From NCBI GenBank assembly GCA_905221605.1, contig CAJNDS010000027.1, forward strand, positions 1 to 27,500: a stretch of DNA of 27,500 bases, read 5' to 3'. Positions 18,225 to 27,500 of the stretch are shown here, piece after piece. The position numbers and the translations under genes were made by a program. The notes under the pieces are model-generated. The model saw only the letters and a list, made by a program, of their open reading frames with translations, searched no databases and had not been told where the DNA came from. The stretch's first letter is position 1; each line of letters opens with the position of its first letter. Source of the DNA: Symbiodinium natans (lineage: Eukaryota; Sar; Dinophyceae; Suessiales; Symbiodiniaceae).

Positions 18225-18335
18225 TTATAGGGTTAGCGGTTTAGGGGTTTAGGATGGTTTAGGGGTTGGGTTTCTCGCAGGGACTAGGGCTTTGATAGGC
18301 TTTGGTGTTAAGGTCTGTAGGGTTTAGGGTTGAAC
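18225..18335. repeat. degenerate telomere-like tract, G-rich orientation
   Basis: Scattered GGTTTAGG/GGGTTTAGGG words separated by unrelated bases; looks like a decayed TTTAGGG array. Confidence 0.6.
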
Positions 18336-18411
18336 GTTTTTGTGGCCTTGCGTCGAACGACCTCTCTCTCATCCATGATATCATTTTTCTCACGCCTTTT
18401 CCTCCGTACAG

Positions 18412-18446
18412 CCCCCCCCCCCCCCCAAAAAAAAAAAAAAAAAAAA
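18412..18446. repeat. C15-A20 homopolymer junction
   Basis: A run of 15 C is followed directly by 20 A. A second C12-A12 junction occurs at 19254-19277. Confidence 0.9.
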
Positions 18447-18567
18447 CACCCGATATCCCCCTCTCACCAGTCGAAGACATTCCCATTGCTGTGCAGGCTT
18501 GCGCGTGCTGTGGCGGCACAGTTGGGCTGAGCCAAAACGAGCGCACCGTAATCTGCACTGTTTGGGG

Positions 18568-18696
18568 TGTAGGGTTTAGGGTGAGGGTTTAGGATTTAGG
18601 ATTTAGGGTTTAGGGTGAGGGTTGAGGATTTAGGGTTTAGGGTTGAGGATTTAGGGTTTAGGATGTGGGGTTTAGGGTTTACTGTGGGTTTTAGGG
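18568..18696. repeat. degenerate telomere-like array, TTTAGGG with GGATTTAGG and GTGAGGG variants
   Basis: About 130 bp of G-rich heptamer-like units with higher-order repetition: TTTAGGGTTGAGGA recurs around 18615 and 18645. Confidence 0.85.
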
Positions 18697-18858
18697 TCAT
18701 GCTGTGTCGGTGCTAGAAGTGCCCATCAGTCCACCTCAAGCCTTAACTCCCCGAAGCCCTCCGAAGACTTCCTTTCGAACCCCCCTATGTGTTCTACCCT
18801 AAACCCTGAGCCCTTATGCAAAGATGAGCCTACAAGGATACAAACCTCCAAGCCACTC

Positions 18859-18953
18859 ACCCTAAGCCGTGAACCCTAAGCCCTAAACCCTTACCCCTAA
18901 ACCCTAAACCCCAAAACCTAACCCTAAACCCTAAACCCTAAACCCCTACCTCT
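18859..18953. repeat. degenerate telomere-like array, CCCTAAA orientation
   Basis: CCCTAAA with CCCTAAG, CCCTTAC and CCCCAAAA variants; C-rich strand, opposite to the neighbours at 18568 and 19064. Confidence 0.85.
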
Positions 18954-19063
18954 AAAAAGCGCTTAGCACACCCATGCGGAAGCCCGATCTGCAATGCTTG
19001 GCCCACAGACCGGCTCCTAGTCATGGGGGAGCCTGGCGGAACCCAGGCCGGGGTGCTAAACCG

Positions 19064-19163
19064 GTTAGGGTTTAGGGTTTAGGGTTTAGGGTTTCGGGTT
19101 CAGGGTTTGGGGTTTGGGATTTGGCGGTTCGCGTTTAGGGTTTTAGGGTTGAGGGTTTAGGGG
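19064..19163. repeat. degenerate telomere-like array, TTTAGGG orientation
   Basis: Four clean TTTAGGG units followed by variants such as TTCGGG and TTTGGGG, on the G-rich strand. Confidence 0.85.
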
Positions 19164-19253
19164 GGAACTCCTGTTGCTAGAATGCAAGTGAGCTGCATTT
19201 GCGGAAAACCGAACCTCGGCTATGGGCCATTTTCGTGCACGACTGGAAAGCCA

Positions 19254-19390
19254 CCCCCCCCCCCCAAAAAAAAAAAATCAAATATCAAAAAGCAACAATA
19301 ATAAGAATAATCATAGTAGTAATAATGATAATGACAATAATGATAGTAATAATATTATCTAATAACCATAATAGTAAACAATTATAGTAT
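19254..19390. repeat. C12-A12 junction followed by AAT/ATG-type microsatellite
   Basis: C12A12 at 19254-19277, then about 100 bp of AAT, AGT, GAT and CAT trinucleotides (19290-19385), similar in style to the tract at 1206. Confidence 0.85.
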
Positions 19391-20145
19391 ACCAATAACA
19401 AAAAATGCAACAAAAGCGAAGTAAGACTATAAACTCGCAAAGGCGTCTTTCCAAAAGCTTTCCGGGATGATCCTTCTAAGCCCCCCACATCTACTCAAAG
19501 AACCCCCGCGGTTCGTCTCCTCATGTCTCCTCGAGGACCATGAGTGTATGAGGCGCCAAAGGTGGGCGCCTCAGGGAGGGGGTCGTTTCGGGCTAAGGGG
19601 TCAGAGGGGGTGTCGTTTTTTGAGTTAAGGATTATAGGGGTGTGAGGTTTAGGGTTTAGGGTTTTGAGGCTTAGAAGTTGAGGGGCTCTGGGCGTTGAGG
19701 GTTTTGATGGGTTTCGAGGTTTGAGGCTTCAGGGTCTTTCCAGAAGCATCCAGGCGGAGCAATGGCCACTAACTCTCTAGGCGTTTTGAATATGCAGGGC
19801 ACGTAGACGGGGGGCTCCAAGGGACCTACCCCAAAGCCTCCAAACCCTGAGGTATGCGCCTTCAGGTTCTTCAAACCCAGGGCCTTCCGCCCAACAGCGT
19901 CCTCTCAGCGCAGCTCTCAGCATGCCGGTGGAGACCAGCCCCTTGAGGGTTCGGGTTCCGGGCTTAGGGCTCAGAGTGGTTCAGGGGGTGTAGGGGTTTT
20001 GGGTGTTTTAGAGAAGGGCATCGAAACACTCAACTCGAATTCCCCCCCCCCCCCCTCCGGAAACCCCTCATGCGGAACCCTAAACTCCCTCCGCTACATG
20101 TGCCCTAAAAAGCCCGAAACTCGAAACTCCCTCCCCCAATATGCG
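19391..20145. other. no gene recognised; decayed G-rich telomere-like DNA and a C15 run
   Basis: GGGTTTAGGG words occur around 19645-19660 and a C-run at about 20042-20056. Open frames are short and unconvincing. Confidence 0.5.
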
Positions 20146-20240
20146 CCTAAACCCTAAACCCTAAACCCTAAACCCTAAACCCTAAACCCTAAACCCTAAA
20201 CCCTAAACCCTAAACCCTAAACCCTAAACCCTAAACCTTA
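20146..20240. repeat. interstitial telomere-like array, near-perfect CCCTAAA
   Basis: About 13 heptamers, almost uninterrupted, C-rich strand. The cleanest array together with the one at 1436. Confidence 0.93.
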
Positions 20241-21374
20241 ATTGCCAGGTTAAGTCTGGCAGCTCCAGGCGCCAGCAGCTGCTGCCATGCCAGGCAAGGG
20301 CTCGACGTGCGAGGGTTTCGGGCTTCGGGCTTCTCTAAAGTCGGGTCCCTTCCGCGTGCTTTTTTTAAGATGCCTATGATGGGACCCTGGCCCTAAAGCA
20401 CGCCTACGTATGCTCTTATGTTGGTGCGTAGGCTTTAGAGCCATACTTTATAGGGCGCCTGCTTCAGAGGCGCCCTTCAAGGTGGATCAGCCGCGCCAAC
20501 CTTACGACTTGCTCCTTTGGCTCCTCCTGAGATGCCTCAAGTCCCCATAAGGCCGGTGCCGGTGCAGCTGGACGTGCTGACCTATGCTGCGAAGGGGCAG
20601 GAGGCTGTCGGTTTGTTCTAGAGGCTTTATGAGAGCAACGCGCCGCCCGGGTTACTGAGTTCCGTTCCCTCCTCAACAGTTGAAACGGATATTCGTTCTT
20701 TACATACCCACACCCCCCCCCCCACCCGAAGGTGTCACATATGTTCATCCTTAAGCAAACTTGTCTTCACAGAGCAGCTCCCTCCGTGCACGTCAGGTCC
20801 GAGAAATGCAGGGGCAGCTAGAATGCTAGAAGCGACCGGAAGCTGACCGGAAGTATAAGCAAAGGTAGTAAGGCCATGGCCAGCCTACCTGTCACGAGTC
20901 GTGGCATGTAGGTCCTACCCGATCCGTCCGAGCAGTTCCTGAAGGCCGGTCAGGGCCAATCTGGTTGTTTTCGGGCTTGTTTTCGGGCCTATAGGGCGGG
21001 TTGAAGGACGTCGACGTGGCTTTGTGTAGGTGGAACTGACAACCGGTGCCTGTGCAGGTCCCTCTGAGCAAGGGCGGCAGGAACATGAGCGTTCCTGCAC
21101 CAAGTGGGTTCTCTGTGCCTCGGATGCTGAGTGTCCGCGGTTTTCCCGACATCCTTTGAGGTGACCTTCCGGATACAGAAAGGGGATCCTGGCGCCGGCG
21201 TCTGGCCCACAGATGTGATCCCTGTCTCCACTCCCTTTCCCAGGCTGGTTGGTTGGTGACTCTCATCCCAGCTGCTAAGGAGACCGGCCAGAGTGCAGAG
21301 ATGAGCAGGAAGGACAAGGAGCGCCTTTTGTGCCGTTCGCAACCCTGTGGGCACGTGCGCCGGCCTTCTTCTGA
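20241..21374. other. complex DNA, no gene recognised
   Basis: A + frame at about 20505-20618 (PPEMPQVPIRPVPVQLDV) has coding-like composition but no recognisable family. A 201-codon frame on the minus strand (20892-21497) overlaps the better + frame downstream and has arginine/serine-rich, non-protein-like composition. Confidence 0.4.
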
Positions 21375-21683
21375 AGCAGACAGGCAGCTCTCATTGAATC
21401 GTATCTCGCCAAGCACAGGCTGTCTGATCCTGAGATTCCTGAGCGTCCCAACGCTCCTTCGAGGGCCTCTGGCCCATCTTGTCATGGAGGAGTCCATCTT
21501 GTCTTATCACCACTGAGGCACGATTTCATGAAAGAGGTGTTCCAGGGACTCACTGCAGAGCAGCCTGAGGAGCAGCGCTGCGTGTGCTGGTACTGCAGCG
21601 TGCAACAAGTCTACCTTCGCATAGCACTCACCGATTCTGGTGGTGTGGCTTGCAAGTGCACCAGGATCCCTTCCTCTACATAG
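21375..21683 (+). CDS. unrecognised exon-like open frame, C-terminal end
   Basis: Open from just after a TGA at 21372-21374 to the TAG at 21681-21683, about 102 codons. It begins near a plausible acceptor (AAGCAGACAG|GCAG). Composition is protein-like: LIESYLAKHRLSDPEIPERP early, LRHDFMKEVFQGLTAEQPEE and RCVCWYCSVQQVYLRIAL later. The internal CVCWYC could be half of a metal-binding site, but no second pair is clear. I do not recognise the family. An internal ATG lies at 21528. It may be the last exon of a gene whose earlier exons lie in 20480-21370. Confidence 0.4.
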   Translation, partial: SRQAALIESYLAKHRLSDPEIPERPNAPSRASGPSCHGGVHLVLSPLRHDFMKEVFQGLTAEQPEEQRCVCWYCSVQQVYLRIALTDSGGVACKCTRIPSST

Positions 21684-22150
21684 GAAGGCCGGCCATGGGT
21701 CAAACATGGTCAAACCATTTAAAGTGTAGGCTTAGTTCTTAAGATACAAGTGTTCATAGAGTTCATTCAGGGTTTAACGGGCAAGGAGTTTCGATGTTTC
21801 GTGCGCTTGAAGGTGTTTGCAAGCCGCTGCTGCAAAGGACGCGGCCTGCCAGGCGCCTGACTTGGATCTATAGAACATTCTGATCAAATCTACTCTCCAC
21901 GAAGAGTAAACAACTAAACAACACAGCTATCAAGGACAAAGCTTTAAACTCAGCCAAAACCCTGTAAACCATACACAACCCCAAGCCTGAACTCTTGATT
22001 GCGCTCCTCTTGGCGCGCCTAGGTAAAGGCATTTGGCCCTTATCATGGGCCCTTGGTCTTCTTTGGTAGATCCTAAGAACTACATACATTCATACATCGT
22101 ACATACACATACATGATTAATTATGTTAGTTTTCTATATACATATACACA
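21684..22150. other. no gene recognised
   Basis: AT-richer DNA with no motif-bearing frame on either strand; it leads into the microsatellite. Confidence 0.5.
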
Positions 22151-22387
<237 letters not shown>

Positions 22388-23021
22388 GCTGGCTTATAAG
22401 GAGCCGATGTCGAGGGCCCGAAAATCTAAGCCATAGAGAAATACAGTCGAGGGCTCAGACATATCCGTCAGAGGATGCCCCAGCATGGGAAGGTGGTCTT
22501 TCTAGTGGACATGGCCTGGCCTAGAATAAATCGTGTGGTTGAGTTGCTCTTGGGTCTGTTGCGTGTGTTCGTGTAGGGGTCTGTGATATGCCTAGGGGGG
22601 GGGGGGTGTAGTGAGAGAATGGACATGGCCGTCGCTAACTACTTACGGAATAGCAACTCACAGCTCCTACACTCGACATCACCAGACCAAGTGCCAACCC
22701 TTCACCCAGAACCCAGTGCCAACCCGTCACGCAGAACCTAAACCCTGTTTCTTGGTGTCTCTCGGCTAATTATGACGTGGCGTTTCGAGGCTGACTCGAA
22801 TGCCTTTTGCCAGGCTGGCGTTGCGCAAGAGACCGGCGCAGTTCTCAGCAGTGCTGGCCATTACAATCCCTCACAAGAATACGACAACCTTATAAGAAGG
22901 ACCCCCCAAAAGAACCCGACTTGGCAATACTGTGGAAGTAGTTGCGACACACTCCAAGGTCCAAGCCCTGCAGTCGACAACTCGGTGCCTCCACTGCACA
23001 GATGGCATCCGATAATTTTCA
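22388..23021. other. no gene recognised; includes a 25-bp direct duplication
   Basis: AGTGCCAACCC(T/G)TCAC recurs at 22690 and 22715 (two adjacent 25-bp units with 2-3 differences). A + frame open from 22772 runs into the next feature in another reading frame. Confidence 0.5.
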
Positions 23022-23545
23022 TTGATTCATGGTTTCAGCATGTGTCGGTTTGTCTACGCAGACACCTGCCAGGCTGCCCAGCAGAAAAAGGCGTCGGTGT
23101 TGCAGAGGTCTGTGGCACTGCAAGACGCAGTGAGATACCTCGAACCTGCCTGTCACAGTCACACACGCGGCCCGCGCAGGCTACGGCGGAAAGCTCGCGA
23201 GAGCCTGGCCAAGGGATACTTGGACGGTCGACTGCAGTCCGCTTTGTGCAGCCTTCCAGTCCGCGTCTTGGAAAACTTACTGCTGGTTAGTAGGGAATGG
23301 GGGAATAAGGTACCATCTATCCCCCTATATATATATATACCCTTTCAGGTATTATACATGGTACCTTATTCACCCTTTCCCACAAAGCAACAGTAAGAAA
23401 AGGGGGGGGGAGGGGTCTTGCCTTTCTTACGCGCATTAGACAGCAGTTGCAGATACAGTTGTCCCAGGAGCACAGCGCAGATTTGTCCGTGCCTGAGTTT
23501 CGCGCCGTAGTACGTTGTAGCAAGTGTAGAAAACTAGTTGGGGGC
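23022..23545 (+). CDS. unrecognised gene, diverged relative of the 607-bp unit, interrupted by a foldback element
   Basis: The first open block encodes QQKKASVLQRSVALQDAVRY and then RRLRRKARESLAKGYLDGRL, about 36 residues of which match the 607-bp repeat product (RRLRRKARETLAKGYLDGRL). A second block from 23447 encodes QLQIQLSQEHSADLSVPEF, matching QLQIEFLQEGTADLSAPEL of the repeat. Amino-acid conservation in two separate blocks at clear DNA divergence argues that both are coding exons. The basic, helical character suggests a coiled or nucleic-acid-contacting segment, but I recognise no domain. A 123-bp foldback sits between the blocks, so it is presumably intronic or disruptive. The start codon is not identified. 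Confidence 0.45.
23276..23398. mobile_element. MITE-like foldback element, 123 bp
   Basis: Left arm 23276-23316 and right arm 23359-23398 are imperfect inverted repeats of about 40 bp. The inner 13 bp (AATAAGGTACCAT) and the outer CTTACTG/CAGTAAG are exact. The core holds (TA)n. The sequence is absent at the same place in the related 607-bp units. A possible AAAA flanking duplication is too simple to trust. Confidence 0.75.
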
Positions 23546-24697
23546 GAGCGCATAATTCAAATCGAAGCTGTGCTTCGAAGCTGCTGTGAGTACGAAACTT
23601 AGGCTTCAGAGGCTTAGTCGGAAAAATGGGTTGTCCAGGTTCCCGGAAACCAATGCAGTCAGGAGCAGAGTTAAGTCTTTGGCGACATGCTCAAAGTGAT
23701 GAAATTCAAAGAAGCGGGGCTACGTCTCTGAAGGTAGCCAAATGCCTCGTCTTCTAATCATTGACGCGCATGGATGGATGAACGGGGTTCCCACCGTCCC
23801 TATACTTACTATCTGTCAGAACCACAGCCAAGGAAACAGGAGGAGAGGCGGGGGGAATAATTAATACCTGGCGATCATGCGCAACCACTTGTATTTACAG
23901 CGTTTTGTCTCTTTGCACAACATACCGCACAAGGATCTTTGATGTAGCAGAACAACACACGCTGTCACAGGCATTCATGCCTTTGGCAAACATGCCCATG
24001 ACTGGCATATTTACAGCCTTGTGGCCTCTCTGTACAGTTTCTGGAACAAGACGTGCTGTCACAAGCATTCGTACCTGCGCCAACGCCTTCTGAGGCCATC
24101 ATAAAAACTACATCGCAAAGCTTTGTGAGAATCAAGAATCGGATTCCCCTTGTCCGCTCCAGTTCTGAGATGGTTGTTCGCTGCACAGGGAGCAGCCCAA
24201 AGGCAATCCTCGCCATGCAAGATAAGATTCCACTCTCCACCAGAGGCGTCCAAACATCAAGACAAAGGACCCTTGCCCCTAACCCTCAGAGCCAATCCTT
24301 TTCCCGCAAGTTGCGGATCCTCTTTGCCGACTTCCCTTACCTTCTCTGCTCTATAATTATCGTCCAGAGGCGACGAACTTGGAGACCTGATGCAGTTATG
24401 GGTGCGACCTGGGGAGTGAATGAGTCTGTCCTTCTTTTAGGGCAGTCGGGAGCTCAGCGGACACCTCGGAAGACACGGTGCTTTTACCCACAAGTAAACC
24501 CTATCTCCAGGGTAAAAGGCAAAAAGAAAAGACAACCCTTCCCAGGGCTCCCTCCTGTGTGGCTGAATTCTTTCACGTTGCGGTACAGTATCCGCGTCCG
24601 GGTTGGGGCCCTGAGAGATAGACAGCCCATGCCCAATTGTTGTTACGAGAACCCTAAAAACCACCAAATAAGCCGGGCAAGCATCGCGCCGCCTAAA
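23546..24697. other. no gene recognised; includes an imperfect 23-bp direct repeat
   Basis: GCTGTCACA(G/A)GCATTC recurs at 23961 and 24055 (spacing 94), reading LSQAFMP and LSQAFVP. A frame open to 24703 starts only at GTG (24053) and shows no domain. Confidence 0.4.
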
Positions 24698-24934
24698 TGC
24701 TAGCGAGACGAAATCTGGCCGCACCCTAGCCCCAAGGCCACTGCCGAATTCACCACACGCTGGTGTGGCCCCAGCTCCCGCTGCCGGCTCTGCCTTTTGG
24801 CGGCAAATGTCGTGCAAGGGCTTGCACTGGATTTCTATGCTTCCCGCACAGCAAGGTGCAACACAGCCCTGAAGCTGTGCTGACTCCGGTGCAGAGGCTT
24901 GCCATTCGCAGACGTTTGATTTCTCTGCCTGCAG

Positions 24935-25290
24935 TACTTCCAGTCAGTAGCTTCGGATCTTCCGACTTCGGAAGCAGGCCAGCAGGCTCTGGAGAACCAT
25001 TGCATGCGAAGGCTGCGGCGGAAAGCCCGCGAGACCCTGGCCAAGGGATACTTGGACGGGCGGCTGCAGTCTGCTCTGCGAAGTCTTCCAGTCCACACCT
25101 TAGCCGTGCGTGGGTCGCGTGCAGAGAACATCGTGGAACTGCATGACTGCATGAACAAGACTGCTGTTTGCAGAGTCGAGAGCGGTAGCAGTTGCAGATA
25201 GAGTTTCTCCAGGAGGGCACCGCAGATTTGTCCGCGCCTGAGTTGTGTGCCGTGGAATGCGGAAGCAACTCTAGTATCTTGTCGCCAGTT
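24935..25290 (+). CDS. unrecognised exon pair in 607-bp unit 1
   Basis: Block 1 starts after a CTGCCTGCAG acceptor (24925-24934) and is open to the TGA at 25199-25201. It encodes SEAGQQALENHCMRRLRRKA, then RETLAKGYLDGRLQSALRSL. Block 2, from 25192 in another frame, encodes QIEFLQEGTADLSAPELCAV. Both blocks are conserved as protein in the diverged locus at 23022-23545. Exon ends are not fixed. Neither strand carries a known domain, and longer minus-strand frames are shadows without conservation in the diverged locus. Confidence 0.45.
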
Positions 25291-25541
25291 GCGTGCTGCC
25301 TGCATGCTAGCGAGAAGAAATCTGGCTGCACCCTAGCCCCAAGGCCACTGCTGAATTCACCACACGCTGGTGTGGCCCCAGCTCCCGCTGCCGGCTCTGC
25401 CTTTTGGCGGCAAATGTCGTGCAAGGGCTTGCACTGGATTTCTATGCATCCCGCACAGCAAGGTGCAACACAGCCCTGAAGCTGTGCTGACTCCGGTGCA
25501 GAGGCTTGCCATTCGCAGACGTTTGATTTCTCTGCCTGCAG

Positions 25542-25897
25542 TACTTCCAGTCAGTAGCTTCGGATCTTCCGACTTCGGAAGCAGGCCAGCAGGCTCTGGA
25601 GAACCATTGCATGCGAAGGCTGCGGCGGAAAGCCCGCGAGACCCTGGCCAAGGGATACTTGGACGGGCGGCTGCAGTCTGCTCTGCGAAGTCTTCCAGTC
25701 CACACCTTAGCCGTGCGTGGGTCGCGTGCAGAGAACATCGTGGAACTGCATGACTGCATGAACAAGACTGCTGTTTGCAGAGTCGAGAGCGGTAGCAGTT
25801 GCAGATAGAGTTTCTCCAGGAGGGCACCGCAGATTTGTCCGCGCCTGAGTTGTGTGCCGTGGAATGCGGAAGCAACTCTAGTATCTTGTCGCCAGTT
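25542..25897 (+). CDS. unrecognised exon pair in 607-bp unit 2
   Basis: Near-identical to unit 1 shifted by 607 bp: block 1 from 25542 to the TGA at 25808, block 2 from 25799. No changes disrupt either block. Confidence 0.42.
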
Positions 25898-26148
25898 GCG
25901 TGCTGCCTGCATGCTAGCGAGAAGAAATCTGGCTGCACCCTAGCCCCAAGGCCACTGCTGAATTCACCACACGCTGGTGTGGCCCCAGCTCCCGCTGCCG
26001 GCTCTGCCTTTTGGCGGCAAATGTCGTGCAAGGGCTTGCACTGGATTTCTATGCATCCCGCACAGCAAGGTGCAACACAGCCCTGAAGCTGTGCTGACTC
26101 CGGTGCAGAGGCTTGCCATTCGCAGACGTTTGATTTCTCTGCCTGCAG

Positions 26149-26504
26149 TACTTCCCGTCAGTAGCTTCGGATCTTCCGACTTCGGAAGCAGGCCAGCAGG
26201 CTCTGGAGAACCATTGCATGCGAAGGCTGCGGCGGAAAGCCCGCGAGACCCTGGCCAAGGGATACTTGGACGGGCGGCTGCAGTCTGCTCTGCGAAGTCT
26301 TCCAGTCCACACCTTAGCCGTGCGTGGGTCGCGTGCAGAGAACATCGTGGAACTGCATGACTGCATGAACAAGACTGCTGTTTGCAGAGTCGAGAGCGGT
26401 AGCAGTTGCAGATAGAGTTTCTCCAGGAGGGCACCGCAGATTTGTCCGCGCCTGAGTTGTGTGCCGTAGAATGCGGAAGCAACTCTAGTATCTTGTCGCC
26501 AGTT
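26149..26504 (+). CDS. unrecognised exon pair in 607-bp unit 3
   Basis: Near-identical to units 1 and 2: block 1 from 26149 to the TGA at 26415, block 2 from 26406. It has a few substitutions, such as CTTCCCGTC after the acceptor and GCCGTAGAATG in block 2. Confidence 0.42.
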
Positions 26505-26518
26505 GCGTGCTGCCTGCA

Positions 26519-26766
26519 TGCTAGCGAGAAGAAATCTGGCTGCACCGTAGCCCCAAGGCCTCTGCCGAATTCACCACACGCTGGTGTGGCCCCAGCTCCA
26601 GCTGGCGGCTCTGCCTTCTGGCGGCAAATGTCGTGCAAGGGCTTGCAATGGATGTCTTCCTTCCTGGGACTGTAAGGTCCAGCCGCACTGCCCTGAAGCA
26701 GCAGCTGGCACAGCGATGTGTCAGGAGCACGAAGCGGAAGTGTCCGTTCCCGAGCTCCTTGAATGA
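26519..26766 (+). CDS. diverged final partial unit with a stop, possible 3' end of the gene
   Basis: The first 140 bp or so match the 607-bp unit; the sequence then diverges. A block near 26712-26766 encodes MCQEHEAEVSVPELLE followed by TGA, which resembles QEHSADLSVPEF of the diverged upstream locus more than the repeats do. It could be the terminal exon of one gene spanning 23022-26766 with an internal exon-pair expansion, or a separate relic. Confidence 0.4.
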
Positions 26767-27500
26767 CACGCCATGCCACCCCTCTTCCCTAAAAACAGTG
26801 CGGGAATCATGCTTTGCCCTGAGCAATCACGGATTCCAAGTACATGTGAAGTTCTCAATTCTCCACTTGTTGTTTCTTGCTGCCTTACGAGAAGATACAG
26901 CCAAGGCTCCCTCAGCATCCGGCAATGCAGGCGCAGCACCCCCTCTTTTTCGAGAGCAGCGTAAAATCTGTGGATGTGGGAATGTGCAGGTGCAGTCAGT
27001 GCAATATGAACAGCCCGTGGCCGGACTCGCGCCGCGGCCCCTAGCGGCCTAGGGACTTTATAGTTTATGCTTCCTTCGCGCACACCACATGCAAACACAT
27101 CAGGGTCAGTCAGTTTCGCTCAGGGCTTCCATCAATCCGACAAACTCGGCTGAGCCAGCTGAGTGGCAACAGATTGAGCAGGCCTTCCAGTTGAAGCTGC
27201 ACTGGTCTAAAGTCTGAAGTGTCAGCAGAACGCGGGATGCTGCGAAGCATGTTCAGAATTTTAAGAAACATTGAACCCCTGCAGGCAGTGGTGAGCAATT
27301 GCTTAAAGACGGAGGACCGCTGCCTGTTCGGAATGTAATCCGACCGGCGATGCTTCAGAGCGGCTCAGAAGCGCACCATACTGGTGCAGACAGTCCGTGT
27401 GTGTGTGTGTGTGTGCAGAAAGAAAGAACCGTGCCCTCCCTAGTTGCGAGGAAGCCACGGCCGTGGCCGTCGTGACGTTGGGCATCCAAATTTCATCGAA
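26767..27500. other. no gene recognised
   Basis: Open frames up to 139 codons overlap on both strands and show no motif. A short (TG)n lies at about 27397-27415. The window ends here. Confidence 0.5.

Larger units (their letters stand above)
24698..26518. repeat. 607-bp tandem repeat, three full units
   Basis: TGCTAGCGAGA starts units at 24698, 25305, 25912 and again at 26519 (exact period 607). Units two and three are almost identical; unit one carries a few substitutions. The period is not a multiple of three, so reading frames do not continue from one unit to the next without splicing. Confidence 0.93.

Noticed and set aside
24053-24703. 216-codon + frame as a gene
   Set aside because: It starts only at GTG, has no recognisable motif and is compositionally unconvincing.
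25357-26779. Minus-strand frames of 224-271 codons in the 607-bp array
   Set aside because: They run across unit boundaries and are not conserved as protein in the diverged locus at 23022-23545, whereas the two + blocks are.

Overview
This window looks like nuclear DNA of a dinoflagellate, most likely a Symbiodiniaceae-like alga. The evidence is indirect: there are no bacterial operons; genes are split by introns whose donors are GT, GC and GA (all ending in AG); a metabolic gene stands in a near-identical head-to-tail array; and plant-type telomere-like TTTAGGG/CCCTAAA tracts are scattered through the interior in both orientations with many microsatellites. No rRNA, tRNA or CRISPR was recognised.

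Layout. 1-3050: repeat-rich DNA with no recognised gene. 3051-3560: exons of a J-domain (DnaJ-type) protein. 3724-5231 and 15618-17252: exons of an ankyrin-repeat protein on the same strand, which may continue the J-domain gene. 5383-15290: four tandem copies of a thiamine-diphosphate-dependent 2-oxoacid decarboxylase (pyruvate/indolepyruvate decarboxylase family), each about 560 aa from two exons. The ankyrin exon before the array and the one after it join in phase to complete one ankyrin repeat, so the decarboxylase array appears to lie inside a roughly 10.4-kb intron of the ankyrin gene. The spacers between copies carry a truncated copy of the downstream ankyrin exon, which marks the breakpoint of the original tandem duplication. 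After copy 1 the array is interrupted by a 1,675-bp non-autonomous DNA transposon with perfect 30-bp inverted ends and an 8-bp target duplication.

17253-21374 is mostly decayed telomere-like and simple-sequence DNA. An unrecognised exon-like open frame lies at 21375-21683. From about 23022 to 26766 there is an unrecognised gene family: one diverged member carrying a 123-bp MITE-like foldback, then a 607-bp unit holding two exons repeated three times, then a final partial unit. The rest, to 27500, holds no gene I can support.

How the parts relate: the decarboxylase converts a 2-oxo acid to an aldehyde plus CO2 (fermentative or amino-acid-derived aldehyde formation), and several copies suggest dosage amplification. 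Nothing suggests a functional link with the ankyrin host gene; the relation is one of genome architecture. All functions are inferred from motifs read by eye.
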